This document shows positions 1 to 9,119 of a DNA stretch of 64,000 bases, piece after piece (within the stretch, counting starts at the first letter, position 1; the number at the start of each line of letters is the position of its first letter). Below the pieces are notes generated by a model that ran no database searches, had not been told where the DNA came from, and worked only from the letters and a program-made list of their open reading frames with translations. Location: assembly GCA_030435675.1 (NCBI GenBank), contig CM059621.1, forward strand, positions 14,570,001 to 14,634,000, written 5' to 3'. This stretch comes from Steinernema hermaphroditum (taxonomy: Eukaryota; Nematoda; Chromadorea; Rhabditida; Steinernematidae). Both the position numbers and the translations under genes were made by a program.

Positions 1-69
1 AATCTGTGATCTCTTCACTTAAATAGCATTTAATTTAACTATTTAAAACTTAAAAATAGATGAAACCAT

Positions 70-454
70 TCACCCCCAAAGCCTTGATTCGCTGCTCTCC
101 ATTCGAGAACTCGGCGGCTGCCTCAAAATCGCCGGGCTTTTGAGTTCGAACTGCGGAGGGGTGGCATCGGCGAGTTCCCGTTTCTGCACATTCAGCATGA
201 TGAAAAGGACGCTGACGGCGACGAACAAAAGTACGGAAATCCCTCCAAAAATTATCGCCAGGTGAAAGGAGACTGACGATGGTTCCGAACACGGGGCGGT
301 ATCGGCGCTATTCACTAAAGAGAAGAAGAATGAAAGAATGCAATGAATGCAGAAACTTACTTGTCGTGTTTTCCTCGTTCTGCGGTTCGGCGCAGAGTCC
401 GTGGACCGCCAGGGCGATGAGGAAGAATGCGGGGAGTGACTGGAAGGCGAGCAT
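70..454 (-). CDS. small type I membrane protein (gene A)
   Basis: Two exons, 361..454 and 70..314, joined by a 46-nt GT-AG intron, give 112 residues. An N-terminal signal peptide (hydrophobic core after MLAFQSLPAF, ending near GLCA) is followed by a short extracellular part, one membrane segment in the second exon (LAIIFGGISVLLFVAVSVLF) and a basic tail with QKR and PP. The start is shared with the mirror copy at 2754, where exon 1 is almost identical. The gene diverges head-to-head from the gene at 597 with 142 bp between start codons. Past the signal peptide the two copies differ sharply, although both keep QKR...PP after the membrane segment. Function is unknown; I recognise no family. Confidence 0.65.
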
Positions 455-596
455 CGTGGAACGTTCGACCAACTGATTCTCTGCAGCGCGCTTCGATTCG
501 CTTTTAAGGTGTTTGCATCGTCTGCAGCGGAGCTGTCTCGTCTGCTCCATCTTCAGACACTCGGGGTAGGAGTCGTTACGGGCGTCATTTCAGTGA
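455..596. promoter_or_regulatory. 142-bp shared divergent promoter between genes A and B
   Basis: The start codons of two divergent genes are separated by exactly 142 bp. The same 142 bp occur in mirror orientation at 2612..2753 with only about two differences that I could find, while flanking coding parts have deletions and swaps. Any 5' UTRs and the promoters of both genes must lie here. A TTTCAG at 588..593 immediately before the ATG at 597 could be a spliced-leader acceptor. Promoter function is inferred from position and conservation; no TATA-like motif was convincing. Confidence 0.5.
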
Positions 597-1222
597 ATGT
601 TGAGGTGGTGGAGCGTTGTGCTCGTGCTCGGAGTCCTCGTGGCATGGGCGCTCGCGGATGAGGAATGCACGAAAGGTTGCTATACTGGTTACAAGTGCGA
701 AATCGAGCAAGGAGAGGTGAGTGACGTCAGTGAGACTCGCAACATAACGATCTCTTTGTAGAGCAAATGTAAGATTTCCGCTGGGATCATCGCGATATTC
801 GTCATCATCGCTGTCCTTCTCGTGATCCTGTTGCCAGCCATCTGCATCGGCATGTGCTTCTGTGGCGCGTTCGCTTGTATGCCGCATTTCTTCGAGAAGA
901 CCATCAATCGCATCTTGCACAGCGACAAACGCGCCAAAAACGTTGGCCGGGTATCGTTTTTCTGTTTCTTCTTCTACTGATTTCCTTCCTTCAGGTGTCG
1001 TATACGGAGAAGAAGATACGTGCGAAGCGGGCGATCGCGATGCGCAAGAAGAAGGAATCGAAGAAGACTCGAAAAAAGGGTCTGCGGAAGAAGCCCGACT
1101 CCGGCACCAAAGACGACCCGGAAGACGGACAGAACGTCTTCGCCAACAAGAGCTTCGACCAGGGCCAAGAGGGAAGCTACAGCGGGAAGTCAAAGTCATT
1201 TCGGACTGGAGATGCTGTATGA
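597..1222 (+). CDS. small cysteine-containing membrane protein (gene B)
   Basis: Three exons, 597..716, 762..950 and 995..1222, with 45- and 44-nt introns, give 178 residues. The N-terminus is a signal peptide (WWSVVLVLGVLVAWALA) followed by a short Cys-containing ectodomain (EECTKGC..GYKC). Exon 2 holds a strong membrane segment (IIAIFVIIAVLLVILLPAICIG) with several cysteines right after it (MCFCGAFACM). The third exon encodes a very basic cytoplasmic tail (KKI RAKRAIAMRKKKESKKTRKKG). Frames join cleanly at both splices. A damaged inverted copy lies at 2170..2611. It shares a 142-bp divergent promoter with gene A. No family recognised; a lipid-anchored or palmitoylated surface protein is only a guess from the juxtamembrane cysteines. 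Confidence 0.7.
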
Positions 1223-1374
1223 CGGTTTCGTCAGTTTGTAAAAATTAGAAGAACACCACCACATCGCCCACATGTTCCGATTGATGATGGCTGCCAGCTG
1301 TTTGGCCTTGTTTTGACACCTGTTGTGTCGGGTTTAAGATTGGGAAAGCCCCACATTTCATAACATTGACAGCA

Positions 1375-1912
1375 ATGCGGATGATCTGGTCGCTTTTATT
1401 GATCTCCTCTCTACTGGCGATCAGTTTCGGATTTGGTGAGCTTCCTTTCTGTAGTGTATCGTCCACTTAGGCGCTTAGAGTGCAACTCTTGTCCTCCCGG
1501 ATGGGTGGACTTCGACTGCAAGTGCTATCGCACCTTCCAGAACCCACTGACTTGGATGGAGGCTGAGGATTCTTGTGCTGCTCATGGTGCTCATCTGGTG
1601 TCCATCCGCGACGAGAGCGATAGCGAGTTTCTGCTCGTGCTGGCCAACTCAACGATTTTGGGGAGGATTGTTTGGACAGGCGCCTTTAGGCGTGAATACG
1701 AAAAGCACTTTCACTGGACTGATGGCACGGAATGGATATATCCACAGAAAGTGCCAGACCATCCCGGTGATGTGGATATCTGCTTGGCGGTGGGTATTAA
1801 CAAAGCTTGCCGTCCCCGGCACCGTCACCGGCGAGAAAAGCGTTTTGATTTTTCGCGTTCACATGCGACCACCGGTGCCAGTAGCAATGTGAACACAAAA
1901 CGGCGCCGGTGA
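1375..1912 (+). CDS. secreted C-type lectin-like protein, C-terminally truncated
   Basis: Exons 1375..1435 and 1479..1912 (43-nt intron) encode 164 residues. A signal peptide (about residues 1-20) precedes a C-type lectin-like domain: CPPGW at 25-29, then CKCYR, the conserved W.EAE..C..HGAHLVSI block and a W..G.F......W.DG stretch. The reading frame then leaves the family pattern: after DICLAV the expected WND...C....C...C end of the domain is missing and the tail is Arg-rich (RPRHRHRREKR) and reads into a GC-rich inverted-repeat stretch (around 1813..1920). The fold therefore lacks its last strands and disulphide. Either a recent insertion truncated the gene or a downstream exon escaped me. 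It sits in the spacer of the inverted duplication. Confidence 0.65.
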
Positions 1913-2169
1913 CGGCGCCGGCTACCTTATGAATCCTACATAAGCGTTTAGCGAACAATTTATTGAACAATCCGCTTTAAGCAAGTTTCAGATAAGTTAC
2001 CATCGCGAATCGTGGAAGAGTCTCATCTGCTCTTCGAGGCATCCATACATATGTCAGAAGCACAGTGGATTTGAGTGAAGAAGTATAATGATCTGTCGTG
2101 TCTTTCGAAATGAACACGAACTGTTCGCCAGATAAATTATCTAGAAGTGCTCCTTCATGAATAAAACCA

Positions 2170-2611
2170 TCATAGAGCATCTCCAATCCGAGATGACCTT
2201 GACTTCCCGCTGCTCTGTTCGGCCTGGTCGAAGCTCTTGTTGGCGAAGACATTCTGCCGGTCTTCAGGGTCGTCTTTGGGGCCGGAGTCAGACTTCGTCA
2301 ACTGAAACCCCGTTGATTTCTTCTTCTTGCGCATCGCAATCGCCCGCTTCGCACGTATCTTCTTCTCCGTATAAAACAGAAAGAATATACCCGGTCAGCA
2401 TTTTTAGCGCGTTTGTCGCTGTGCAAGATGCGATTGATGGTCTTGTCGAAGAAATGCGGCATACAAGCGGCATACAACTGACGTCACTCACCTCTCCTTG
2501 CTCGATTTCGCACTTGTAACCAGTATCGCAACCTTTCGTGCACTCCTCCTCCGCGAGCGCCCATGCCACGAGGACTCCGATCACGAGCACAACGCTCCAC
2601 CACCTCGACAT
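2170..2611 (-). pseudogene. degenerate inverted copy of gene B
   Basis: The first 40 codons (2492..2611) match gene B exon 1, including signal peptide, EECTKGC motif and the GTGAGTGACGTCAG donor. Directly after those 14 intron bases the copy jumps to the end of exon 2, so the intron acceptor and the whole membrane segment are deleted, and an 11-bp piece (TTGTATGCCGC) is doubled at the junction. The second intron has also lost its pyrimidine tract and acceptor. Read without splicing, the frame stays open for 107 codons but in the wrong phase for the exon 2 and exon 3 homologues. The homologous stop is at 2170..2172. A pseudogene is the best reading; a short secreted product remains possible. 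Confidence 0.75.
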
Positions 2612-2753
2612 TCACTGAAATGACGTCCGTAACGACTCCTACCCCGAGTGTCTGAAGATGGAGCAGACGAGACAGCTCCGCTGCAGACGATGCAAACGCC
2701 TTAAAAGCGAATCGAAGCGCGCTGCAGAGAATCAGTTGGTCGAACGTTCCACG

Positions 2754-3500
2754 ATGCTCGCCTTCCAGTCACTCCCCGCATTCTTCCTCATCGCCCTGGC
2801 GGTCCACGGACTCTGCGCCGAACCGCCCAAGAAAGGCAGCAATTCTGATGAGCGACTCATGAGTGAGTGTCTACTTACTGTTCTCCTTGCTAATTTTGTT
2901 TTCAGGGAACTTTAGCATAGTTTTCACGGATAACGGAAGTCGTAACATCGACAGTTTCGAAGTGAAGGGTCCGTTGCGTGTCTTCTACCACGTCGAAGTA
3001 GCGATCGATCGCATCCGGCAGAGCCAGAACGACTGGTGCTTCTTTGGAAATGAACTTCTGGAGCACGACGTCGAAATAGTGCAGTGTGAGCGCTTCTATG
3101 CTTGCTCATCTCTAATCCCAGCTCAATTTTCAGATTGGACAAAAGATGAACGAGCGAAATTTAGAAAGATGATGATTGACTCCGACTGCACTGAACGAGT
3201 TAAAAGTAGGAACTGGCCCGCAATTTTGCTTCTTCACTTATCTTCCTTTCAGGAGGTTTTCACAGCAGGGAAATCCAGGAGAAGTCGGAAGCCACTGAGC
3301 GTTCGGATCTGTTAGGGCTATCGCTCCCAGTCATCTTGGCGATAGCCTTCGGAACGCTGAGTCTAATTTTACTCATCATCGTCATCATGCTCTGCGCCGT
3401 TATTTGTACCCAGAAACGGAAGATTCATGGGATTAGTCCTCCTGCGTACTATGATCGGGAAGGCAACACGCGCGACTGCAGTGATAAAGATTCTGAGTAG
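2754..3500 (+). CDS. type I membrane protein (gene A')
   Basis: Four exons, 2754..2862, 2906..3085, 3134..3205 and 3253..3500, join in phase with 43-48-nt introns to give 202 residues. The signal peptide is the same as in gene A (MLAFQSLPAFFLIALAV). The ectodomain of about 115 residues has NFS and NGS glycosylation sites and three cysteines; a strong membrane segment (LSLPVILAIAFGTLSLILLI) follows near residue 145, and the cytoplasmic tail contains QKRKIHG.SPPAYY, a PPxY-like motif. The related tail pattern QKR...PP in gene A suggests that A is a shortened relative. The upstream 142 bp are the mirrored divergent promoter. No known family recognised. Confidence 0.7.
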
Positions 3501-3774
3501 CGATGTAGTTTTGTGGGCGCTCTGCACTGCAGAGCGTCTGCAACGAGCAATAAAACACCTTCGATCAAGCTCATACTCCACTCAAGTCCGATGACGAAAA
3601 GTTGTCCACGCTTTACCTGCGGTCTCGCAGCGATATTTCATGGAGGGAGGTGCAATTTTTTGATTTCTGCGAGGCTTGCACTGTTTCTTTGTTATTGTTT
3701 CCGCTTATGTACTCGTGAAGTTTTTTTCTCAGCTCTGTGTTTTACTGAATCCTCTTTTCAGAGAGCGGAGGACC

Positions 3775-4504
3775 ATGTCCTTCACCACTGAACACTCTTT
3801 AAATTCACTGGATACTGTAAGTCCAATACTGTATCTTCGGTGATTCACCTGCTCCCTTTAGACCGTTTCCCATTCGACGTTGTGCAAAGAGGTTGACGAT
3901 AATGAAGCTGAAGTTAGGCGCTTAAACGAAGCTCTCAGCGTCGCACATTCGGAATGCGCAAAGTTGAAGGAAACTGTCGATGTGATGACCTCGGAGAACT
4001 TGCAATTGAGGGCTGCTCTGGAGGTAAATGAGTTCATGACATAGTTGGCGATCTAAAAATTCGTTATAGGAGTTCACAGATGACGCTGATGAGTCGATAA
4101 ACCGGCTGCATACAGAAGTTAGTCGACTAGAAGAAGAGATTCAAGAGAAGAACCGGGCCTTAGCAACAAAAGAGAAGTATCTCGAGGAGAAACTCATGAA
4201 AATCGAGGAGTACAGAGCGATCATCAGGAAGAACATAGAGCATAACCAAAAAATCGCCAATGAAAACGAACGGCTGCGAGAAAGTAATGCACAACGACAA
4301 GTATGCTTTTATTGCTTAGGCTTCGTTTGACGTTCAGTTTAGATCGTAATTACGGCGGTAAGGGCGACAGCCCAGGACCAACTGACACGAAGGGACGCGA
4401 AGAAGCAAGAAAACGCTGTGACAAGAAGACTCTACGAGAGTCTGGAGAGGATCAAGGCGGAGACGTCAACCGTTCGAAGTCGGGACTCCACCTTCAAACA
4501 ATGA
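3775..4504 (+). CDS. coiled-coil protein
   Basis: Exons 3775..3816, 3862..4023, 4070..4300 and 4343..4504, separated by 42-46-nt introns, encode 198 residues. From about residue 20 to 150 the sequence is a nearly continuous heptad pattern rich in E, K, L and R (VRRLNEALSVAH, ENLQLRAALE, EVSRLEEEIQEKNRALATKE, ANENERLRES), predicting a long coiled coil; the C-terminus is basic. The ATG lies 10 bases after a TTTTCAG, fitting a trans-splice acceptor. Weak similarity to kinesin, golgin or centrosomal coiled coils cannot be separated from composition, so no function is proposed. Confidence 0.7.
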
Positions 4505-4581
4505 CATTTAATGTAGTTTATTGTATTTTTGAAAGATTTTAGATAAGTAACATATTATATCCAGTGGCATTGTTACTACTG

Positions 4582-4999
4582 CTAATCGCCGCCAACGGGC
4601 TGCACGTCGGAAAAGTCGTTCTGATCCCACATATTCTCCGGCTTCGGAGCGGCTGGCCAATCTCGAATGAACACCTGTTCCGTGCGAATTCTGGACGCGG
4701 TGTCTGTGTACTTTTCTGCGTAGCAAGAGTTGCAGTGTTCCGAACGTAGATACCTAAAGCAGATGATTAAAAAATGGCTACAGAGGTCACTCTCACTTGG
4801 CGAGAAAGATGCCAGCACCACAGCAGATCGTTGTGGAGAAACAGATGAGCAAACCGAAGTGAGTAAAGTGTCTCTCTGGTATCTGAAAAAAAGCTGAATT
4901 GAGAGAGCCACTGGAGACGATAGGACTTACTCCGTATTTGCACACCTCGCATCGAGTTGCTCCAGGAAGATTTAACGAGAGGCCACCGAAACCAAACAT
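4582..4999 (-). CDS. small membrane protein with paired cysteines
   Basis: Exons 4931..4999, 4797..4882 and 4582..4753 (introns 48 and 43 nt) encode 108 residues. After a short N-terminus with a CxxC (RCEVCKYG) there is one hydrophobic segment (FGLLICFSTTICCGAGIFLA, about residues 31-50), then a second cysteine pair (HCNSCYAE) and an acidic, Pro-containing tail. The two CxxC pairs flanking a membrane helix suggest metal or disulphide chemistry at the membrane surface. It is convergent with the coiled-coil gene, 78 bp away at the 3' ends. Family not recognised. Confidence 0.65.
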
Positions 5000-5099
5000 A
5001 ACACCAATTCGCCTCGAACGAGAAAGAGAAATGAAGGAGAGCGGCGTCTGTAAGAGACAGGGGCCTATGTCTAGACGTATTTTAATCGTCTAGAGGAGT

Positions 5100-5700
5100 G
5101 AGACTCATCTTTCAGGCACATCTCTCATGCTTTCAGTCTTGTCCGGATACCGTAATCCTATAGAGAGCTCCACCTTCGATTAATCCGCTTCTTCTACACC
5201 AATTTCCTCGGAACCATGAGAAGACCATTCGATGTCCCCAAAAACACAACAAGTTCCACGTAAAATTTTTTATTTTTTCCCCTCTCCACCCCAACTAAAA
5301 TTTTTTTTCTCCCCCGGGGGAGCTTCACTTTCCGTATGTATGCGGAAGCTCAAGGTCCCGACAGGGACCCTGAGCTTCCACTCCCCGGGGGTTCCCTAAC
5401 CAAAGGGATACAATGTTGGTTGGGATAGAGAATCCCATTCCATTCGTCTTTGCAAAAGACTCAGGGAATGGGGTTTGGGGAGGACCGGTAAGGTCCCGTA
5501 TAGGACGCCAGGTATGGCAGCTTAGAGGGATCTCGGGAGACAATGTAATGGAAATCTCGAAGGAGACACAGAGCGGAAGGGGCAGATTCCACGTGGCTTC
5601 TGGCTTGTGATGTTGACGACTGGAGACGTCTTCTTGATGACGCGATGACTGATGTGAAGAGGGAAGCTGCGATCTGAAACAAAAACTGAAGTTCGTGGTG
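5100..5700. repeat. non-coding stretch with GC-rich hairpin
   Basis: No credible gene. Positions 5344..5379 form a near-perfect hairpin (16-bp arms, GACA loop, one mismatch), and both sides carry a CCCCCGGGGG block (5311.. and 5382..), so 5308..5392 looks like the end of an inverted-repeat element or a strong cruciform. A T-rich stretch precedes it. Confidence 0.45.
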
Positions 5701-8480
5701 TTAATCTAGTGATAATCTGGTGATGATTTGTGTTTTCTGCCCAATTATCACTACATTCACACCACGAAAGGTCGGTTTTCGTGTCAGGTCACTGTTGAAT
5801 CTTTGCTTAATCAGATCCATTGGAAGTATGGCCAAACGCTCATGAACAAAGCTTAGGGCTTAAGAGGCCTTTAGAGTGAGAATTCTGCCAATTCCTTTGT
5901 TTGAGATTTTGAAATTTCGAAGGAATTTGATGTGATCTTCAGTTATGGAAAGATTCTATGTTTAGCTTTTTAGTTCTGGGCAAGGCCCATTTAGACTCCC
6001 TTACAGTAGTATCTCGATTAGATAAATTATTGATGTACACTTCATGAACGTTAACATTTAGGTTCATACGACTGACAATAACTAGAGGAAGCACAGACGA
6101 TAGCCCGTTTGGACTCGAAGTGCCAGCCTTACACTAGAATTCTAGGGATGTGTTAACGGCTTACGATAACTAGAGGAAACCTAGAACAATTGTGTTAGCT
6201 TTTAGCTTCTTCGGGCCTACCAATATTCTGAAGTCTTATGTGGAACTCTTTGTAATTAAAAACCTCAAAGCTCAGAAGCCTCCTGATCCTTATACCAAGA
6301 TGGGTGTAGGAGCTTCTTTTTCGAGAAATTTTTAGTGTTTCTTGATCTCTGAGGAAAGATAATTTGTGGAAGTGGAAAAGCTGCGGTATATCTAATTTGA
6401 GAATTTGAATCATTTTGAAAGTCTGAATTCTTCACTGATATCTGAAAGGTGCCCCCAAGTGATAAACGCCGATTTGGATGGAACGTTCTAGGTTAGTAGA
6501 ACCTCGGATGTGGAATTCAATGCCTTGGCCTTCCAAATTTCACGGCTTAAATATGCGATAATATCCCGTTATATCGATCTCTGGGCGATATGCCTGATAA
6601 AATGATTTTATCTGCTTGTTTTGCTTAAATACACAATCGTCACAAAAGTGACCCGTTTTCAACTTAGCAACCCAAAAGATCCCTTTTAATCTTTTGCAAA
6701 GTTTTTGGGGATTTTCTATATTATCTGAAAACCTACACTGCGTTGTAGATTGTTGCCCGACATGACGCCGTGGAGATGATTCATTATCTTCCGATGACTT
6801 GACATGATGGCTTGATGGGCGTCTGAATCCGCCTCTTATCTGAAATTGTAAAATTTTGAAACCTATAATATTTGAGCGAAGTGTTTGTTCTTTGTAGTCT
6901 ACGTTCTTTGTCAATGTTCCTGTCAAACTCACCACAAAGATATGCTCACCAAGTTAAATCTCTTAGCTTCAGCATAAAGAGAGCTGACTTACATTTGAAT
7001 GATTAGTGATCTTGATTGCATAGTGATCTTGTCTTGCTTCTGGAGAGATGGAGAGTCTCCAACTGATCTGAAATGCAAGTTGTATACTAGAGGGTGGGAA
7101 GACCGTTGTTTTAACTTAGAGGTTTTAACCTATAATAGGTCTCAACTTCGAACTCTTCCGAGCCGAGCCACAGGTGAGAAACTGTAAAAAGCGTATTTTA
7201 GAAGCACGTCTTTTGGAACGATCGCTTGAGCCGTCTCATCAGAGGAGGCTGATAATGCAGTTTACTGAGCGGACGCTCGTCGTTCTCACCTCCGGCTCCG
7301 TTTGGCTCTTTGTTTTATCAACGAATAACTGCGTTTAGCCTTCCTCAATGTGTATTTTGATAAGAGAAGACAGTCATCGGAAGACTCTCATAGTAATGCT
7401 CATAAGGGGTGATCAGAGATTGATAAACGTTCTGACGACAGATAAAATGTCATTGTCATTCTGAAAAGGAGCATTCTTGAACGGACTTTAGAATGGGTAA
7501 TGTGGAATTCACTTAATAACTAATATGTATTACAGATAGCTCAAAACCCCCAGATGAAGACAACGAGAATAACTTACTGGACAAAACGGCCAAATACGAC
7601 TCAGCACATCTCTGCGAAACGCGTCGTTCGTCACATCGAGACGGCGTTTCGAATGTGTGCGTGGCGGCGAGACTAGGAGTGCTCGTGGGTGGTCGATCGA
7701 TATTGCAAACGAGCAATGACGGCCGCGTTGCAAACGGCGACTTTGTGTCGGGACGGCGTTTATGTGAAAGTTATGGTTCTCAATCCGAGCATTAGGGAAA
7801 GTTCCATTGAATAGGGGTTTAACTTGAAATTGGAAGTGGGAAAGTCACTGGAAGGGTTGCTTTGCACTCAAGTTAACTAGAATCGAAAAGGTCAAGTTGA
7901 AGTGATTGAACAAACTCGGACTAAAATAGAACGAATTTCATGCTCACAAAGGAACTTGGTGGACCTGGATAAACACCAGTAACGGACCAAACTCCATGTG
8001 AAAGGAGCCGATGCACAGGTTGTCATTCTGCCGAGGAACTGGAAAGTGAACAAGTAGACAGACTTTTCTGCATCGCTTCCAGCCTCATACCGGTCAACAA
8101 CGGGATCTTCATCCAAATGGAGTTTGCAAAACGAGATGGAAAGGTCTAGTAGACAACGAGCGATCGGTCTGCACTCATTCTAAAAAATACTTTTTTTTTA
8201 TTTCGGCACATCCTGTATACTGCGAGTTGGTTGACCGCTGGTGTTTGTCCACTGGTACATTGGTCCATCGGCTTTGTGATCGATGTGCTCCAACTCCACA
8301 GCGTGTCAGATGATAAGCCAACTCGTGGCGGAAGAAGTAGAAAAGAACGGGAAATGGAGAGGTGATCGATGATATCGTAAATTACGTCTCGATTATTTGA
8401 AGCATAACATGTTTGTCTTGAAAACAGCTTGTTTTAATACATGTTGAACTTGCCCTATCAACAGCATACATCATGGGTTC
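5700..8480. other. non-coding interval
   Basis: AT-rich sequence. The longest open frame (6540..6935, minus) has no recognisable domain, no signal peptide and begins without an ATG, and I see no exon chain. I see no RNA gene or well-formed element. Confidence 0.4.
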
Positions 8481-8487
8481 ATATATG

Positions 8488-8653
8488 CAGGATGGCCCAA
8501 AATGAGCACTAAGACGAAAGTCTATAAAGCCATTCAGAAATTCAGGTCAGTGAGACCGGTCGCTTTTTGTCGTTTTTCGATAGGTCTCACGCTTGAATGC
8601 TAGCGGAAATGATTTCCAGTCTTCCGTATAGATGTCCTTTTTGGGTCACCCTG
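8488..8653. mobile_element. MITE-like element, CAGGGTGACCCAAAA family, copy 1
   Basis: A 166-bp unit begins CAGGATGGCCCAAAA and ends in the inverse TTTTTGGGTCACCCTG. Its interior (AAATTCAGGTCAGTGAGACCGG ... GGTCTCACGCTTGAATGCTA) matches the copy at 8962..9118 and contains its own small inverted repeat around GACCGGT. No coding capacity. The terminal motif resembles Tc1/mariner-type MITEs, but a clean TA duplication is visible only on the right side. Confidence 0.6.
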
Positions 8654-8961
8654 TATGAATTTAAATGCATTTAAATGTATTTGCTTTTGAAACGAGGGCC
8701 AAACCGCCGGTAGTGGACCTTGCTGCAATTTACCGTTCACAGACTACAGTAATTTGGCTGAATTTTAGCAATCGATCAGAGACAAACGGCTTTTTCATCC
8801 ATGCAATACTTCAGCTCTGTCTAATCTCATAGGTCTAGACAGCTAGATACTCGACAGCTAGAGACTAGAGTTTCGAGTGTCTGAGGGTCGGACAATTGGT
8901 CATCGCTTACGGTTATCTCTCAGGTGTTTAGCTGTCACGGCTGCTCACTCAAGCCGAACCA

Positions 8962-9118
8962 CAGGGTGGTCCGGGCATCTAGACAGAAGTCTAGAAAACC
9001 TTTTAGAAATTCAGACCGGTGAGAGCGGTCGATTTCTTTCGTTTTCCGACCGGTCTCACGATTGAATGCTAACGAAAATGAGATTCGAGACGTCCATCTG
9101 ATGCCCCCTTTTCGGCCA
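8962..9118. mobile_element. MITE-like element, CAGGGTGACCCAAAA family, copy 2
   Basis: Direct repeat of the 8488 unit, about 300 bp downstream in the same orientation: it begins CAGGGTGGTCCGGGCATCTAGAC, keeps the interior inverted repeat (GACCGGTGAGAGCGGTC ... GACCGGTCTCACG) and the TTGAATGCTAACG stretch, and has a worn right end (GATGCCCCCTTTTCGGCC). The start GCATCTAGACAGAAG links it to the third, palindromic copy at 45308. Confidence 0.55.
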
Positions 9119-9119
9119 A

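Larger units (their letters stand above)
394..2823. repeat. inverted duplication (arms about 394..1222 and 2170..2823)
   Basis: The left arm (3' part of gene A exon 1, divergent promoter, gene B) is mirrored on the right (degenerate B copy, same promoter, exon 1 of gene A'). Promoter and first-exon sequence are nearly identical between arms, whereas the right arm has lost the membrane-segment exon of B. The last clear match on the outer side is at the end of the signal-peptide coding part (GCCGAACC), after which the arms differ. A C-type lectin-like gene occupies the spacer. This is directly visible by comparing the arms. Confidence 0.85.

Noticed and set aside
585..1199. 204-codon minus-strand open frame
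   Set aside because: It lies antisense to the well-supported exons of gene B and has no motif; composition shadow.
6540..6935. 131-codon minus-strand open frame in the gene-free stretch
   Set aside because: Starts without ATG, no domain, no splice partners, AT-rich like its surroundings.
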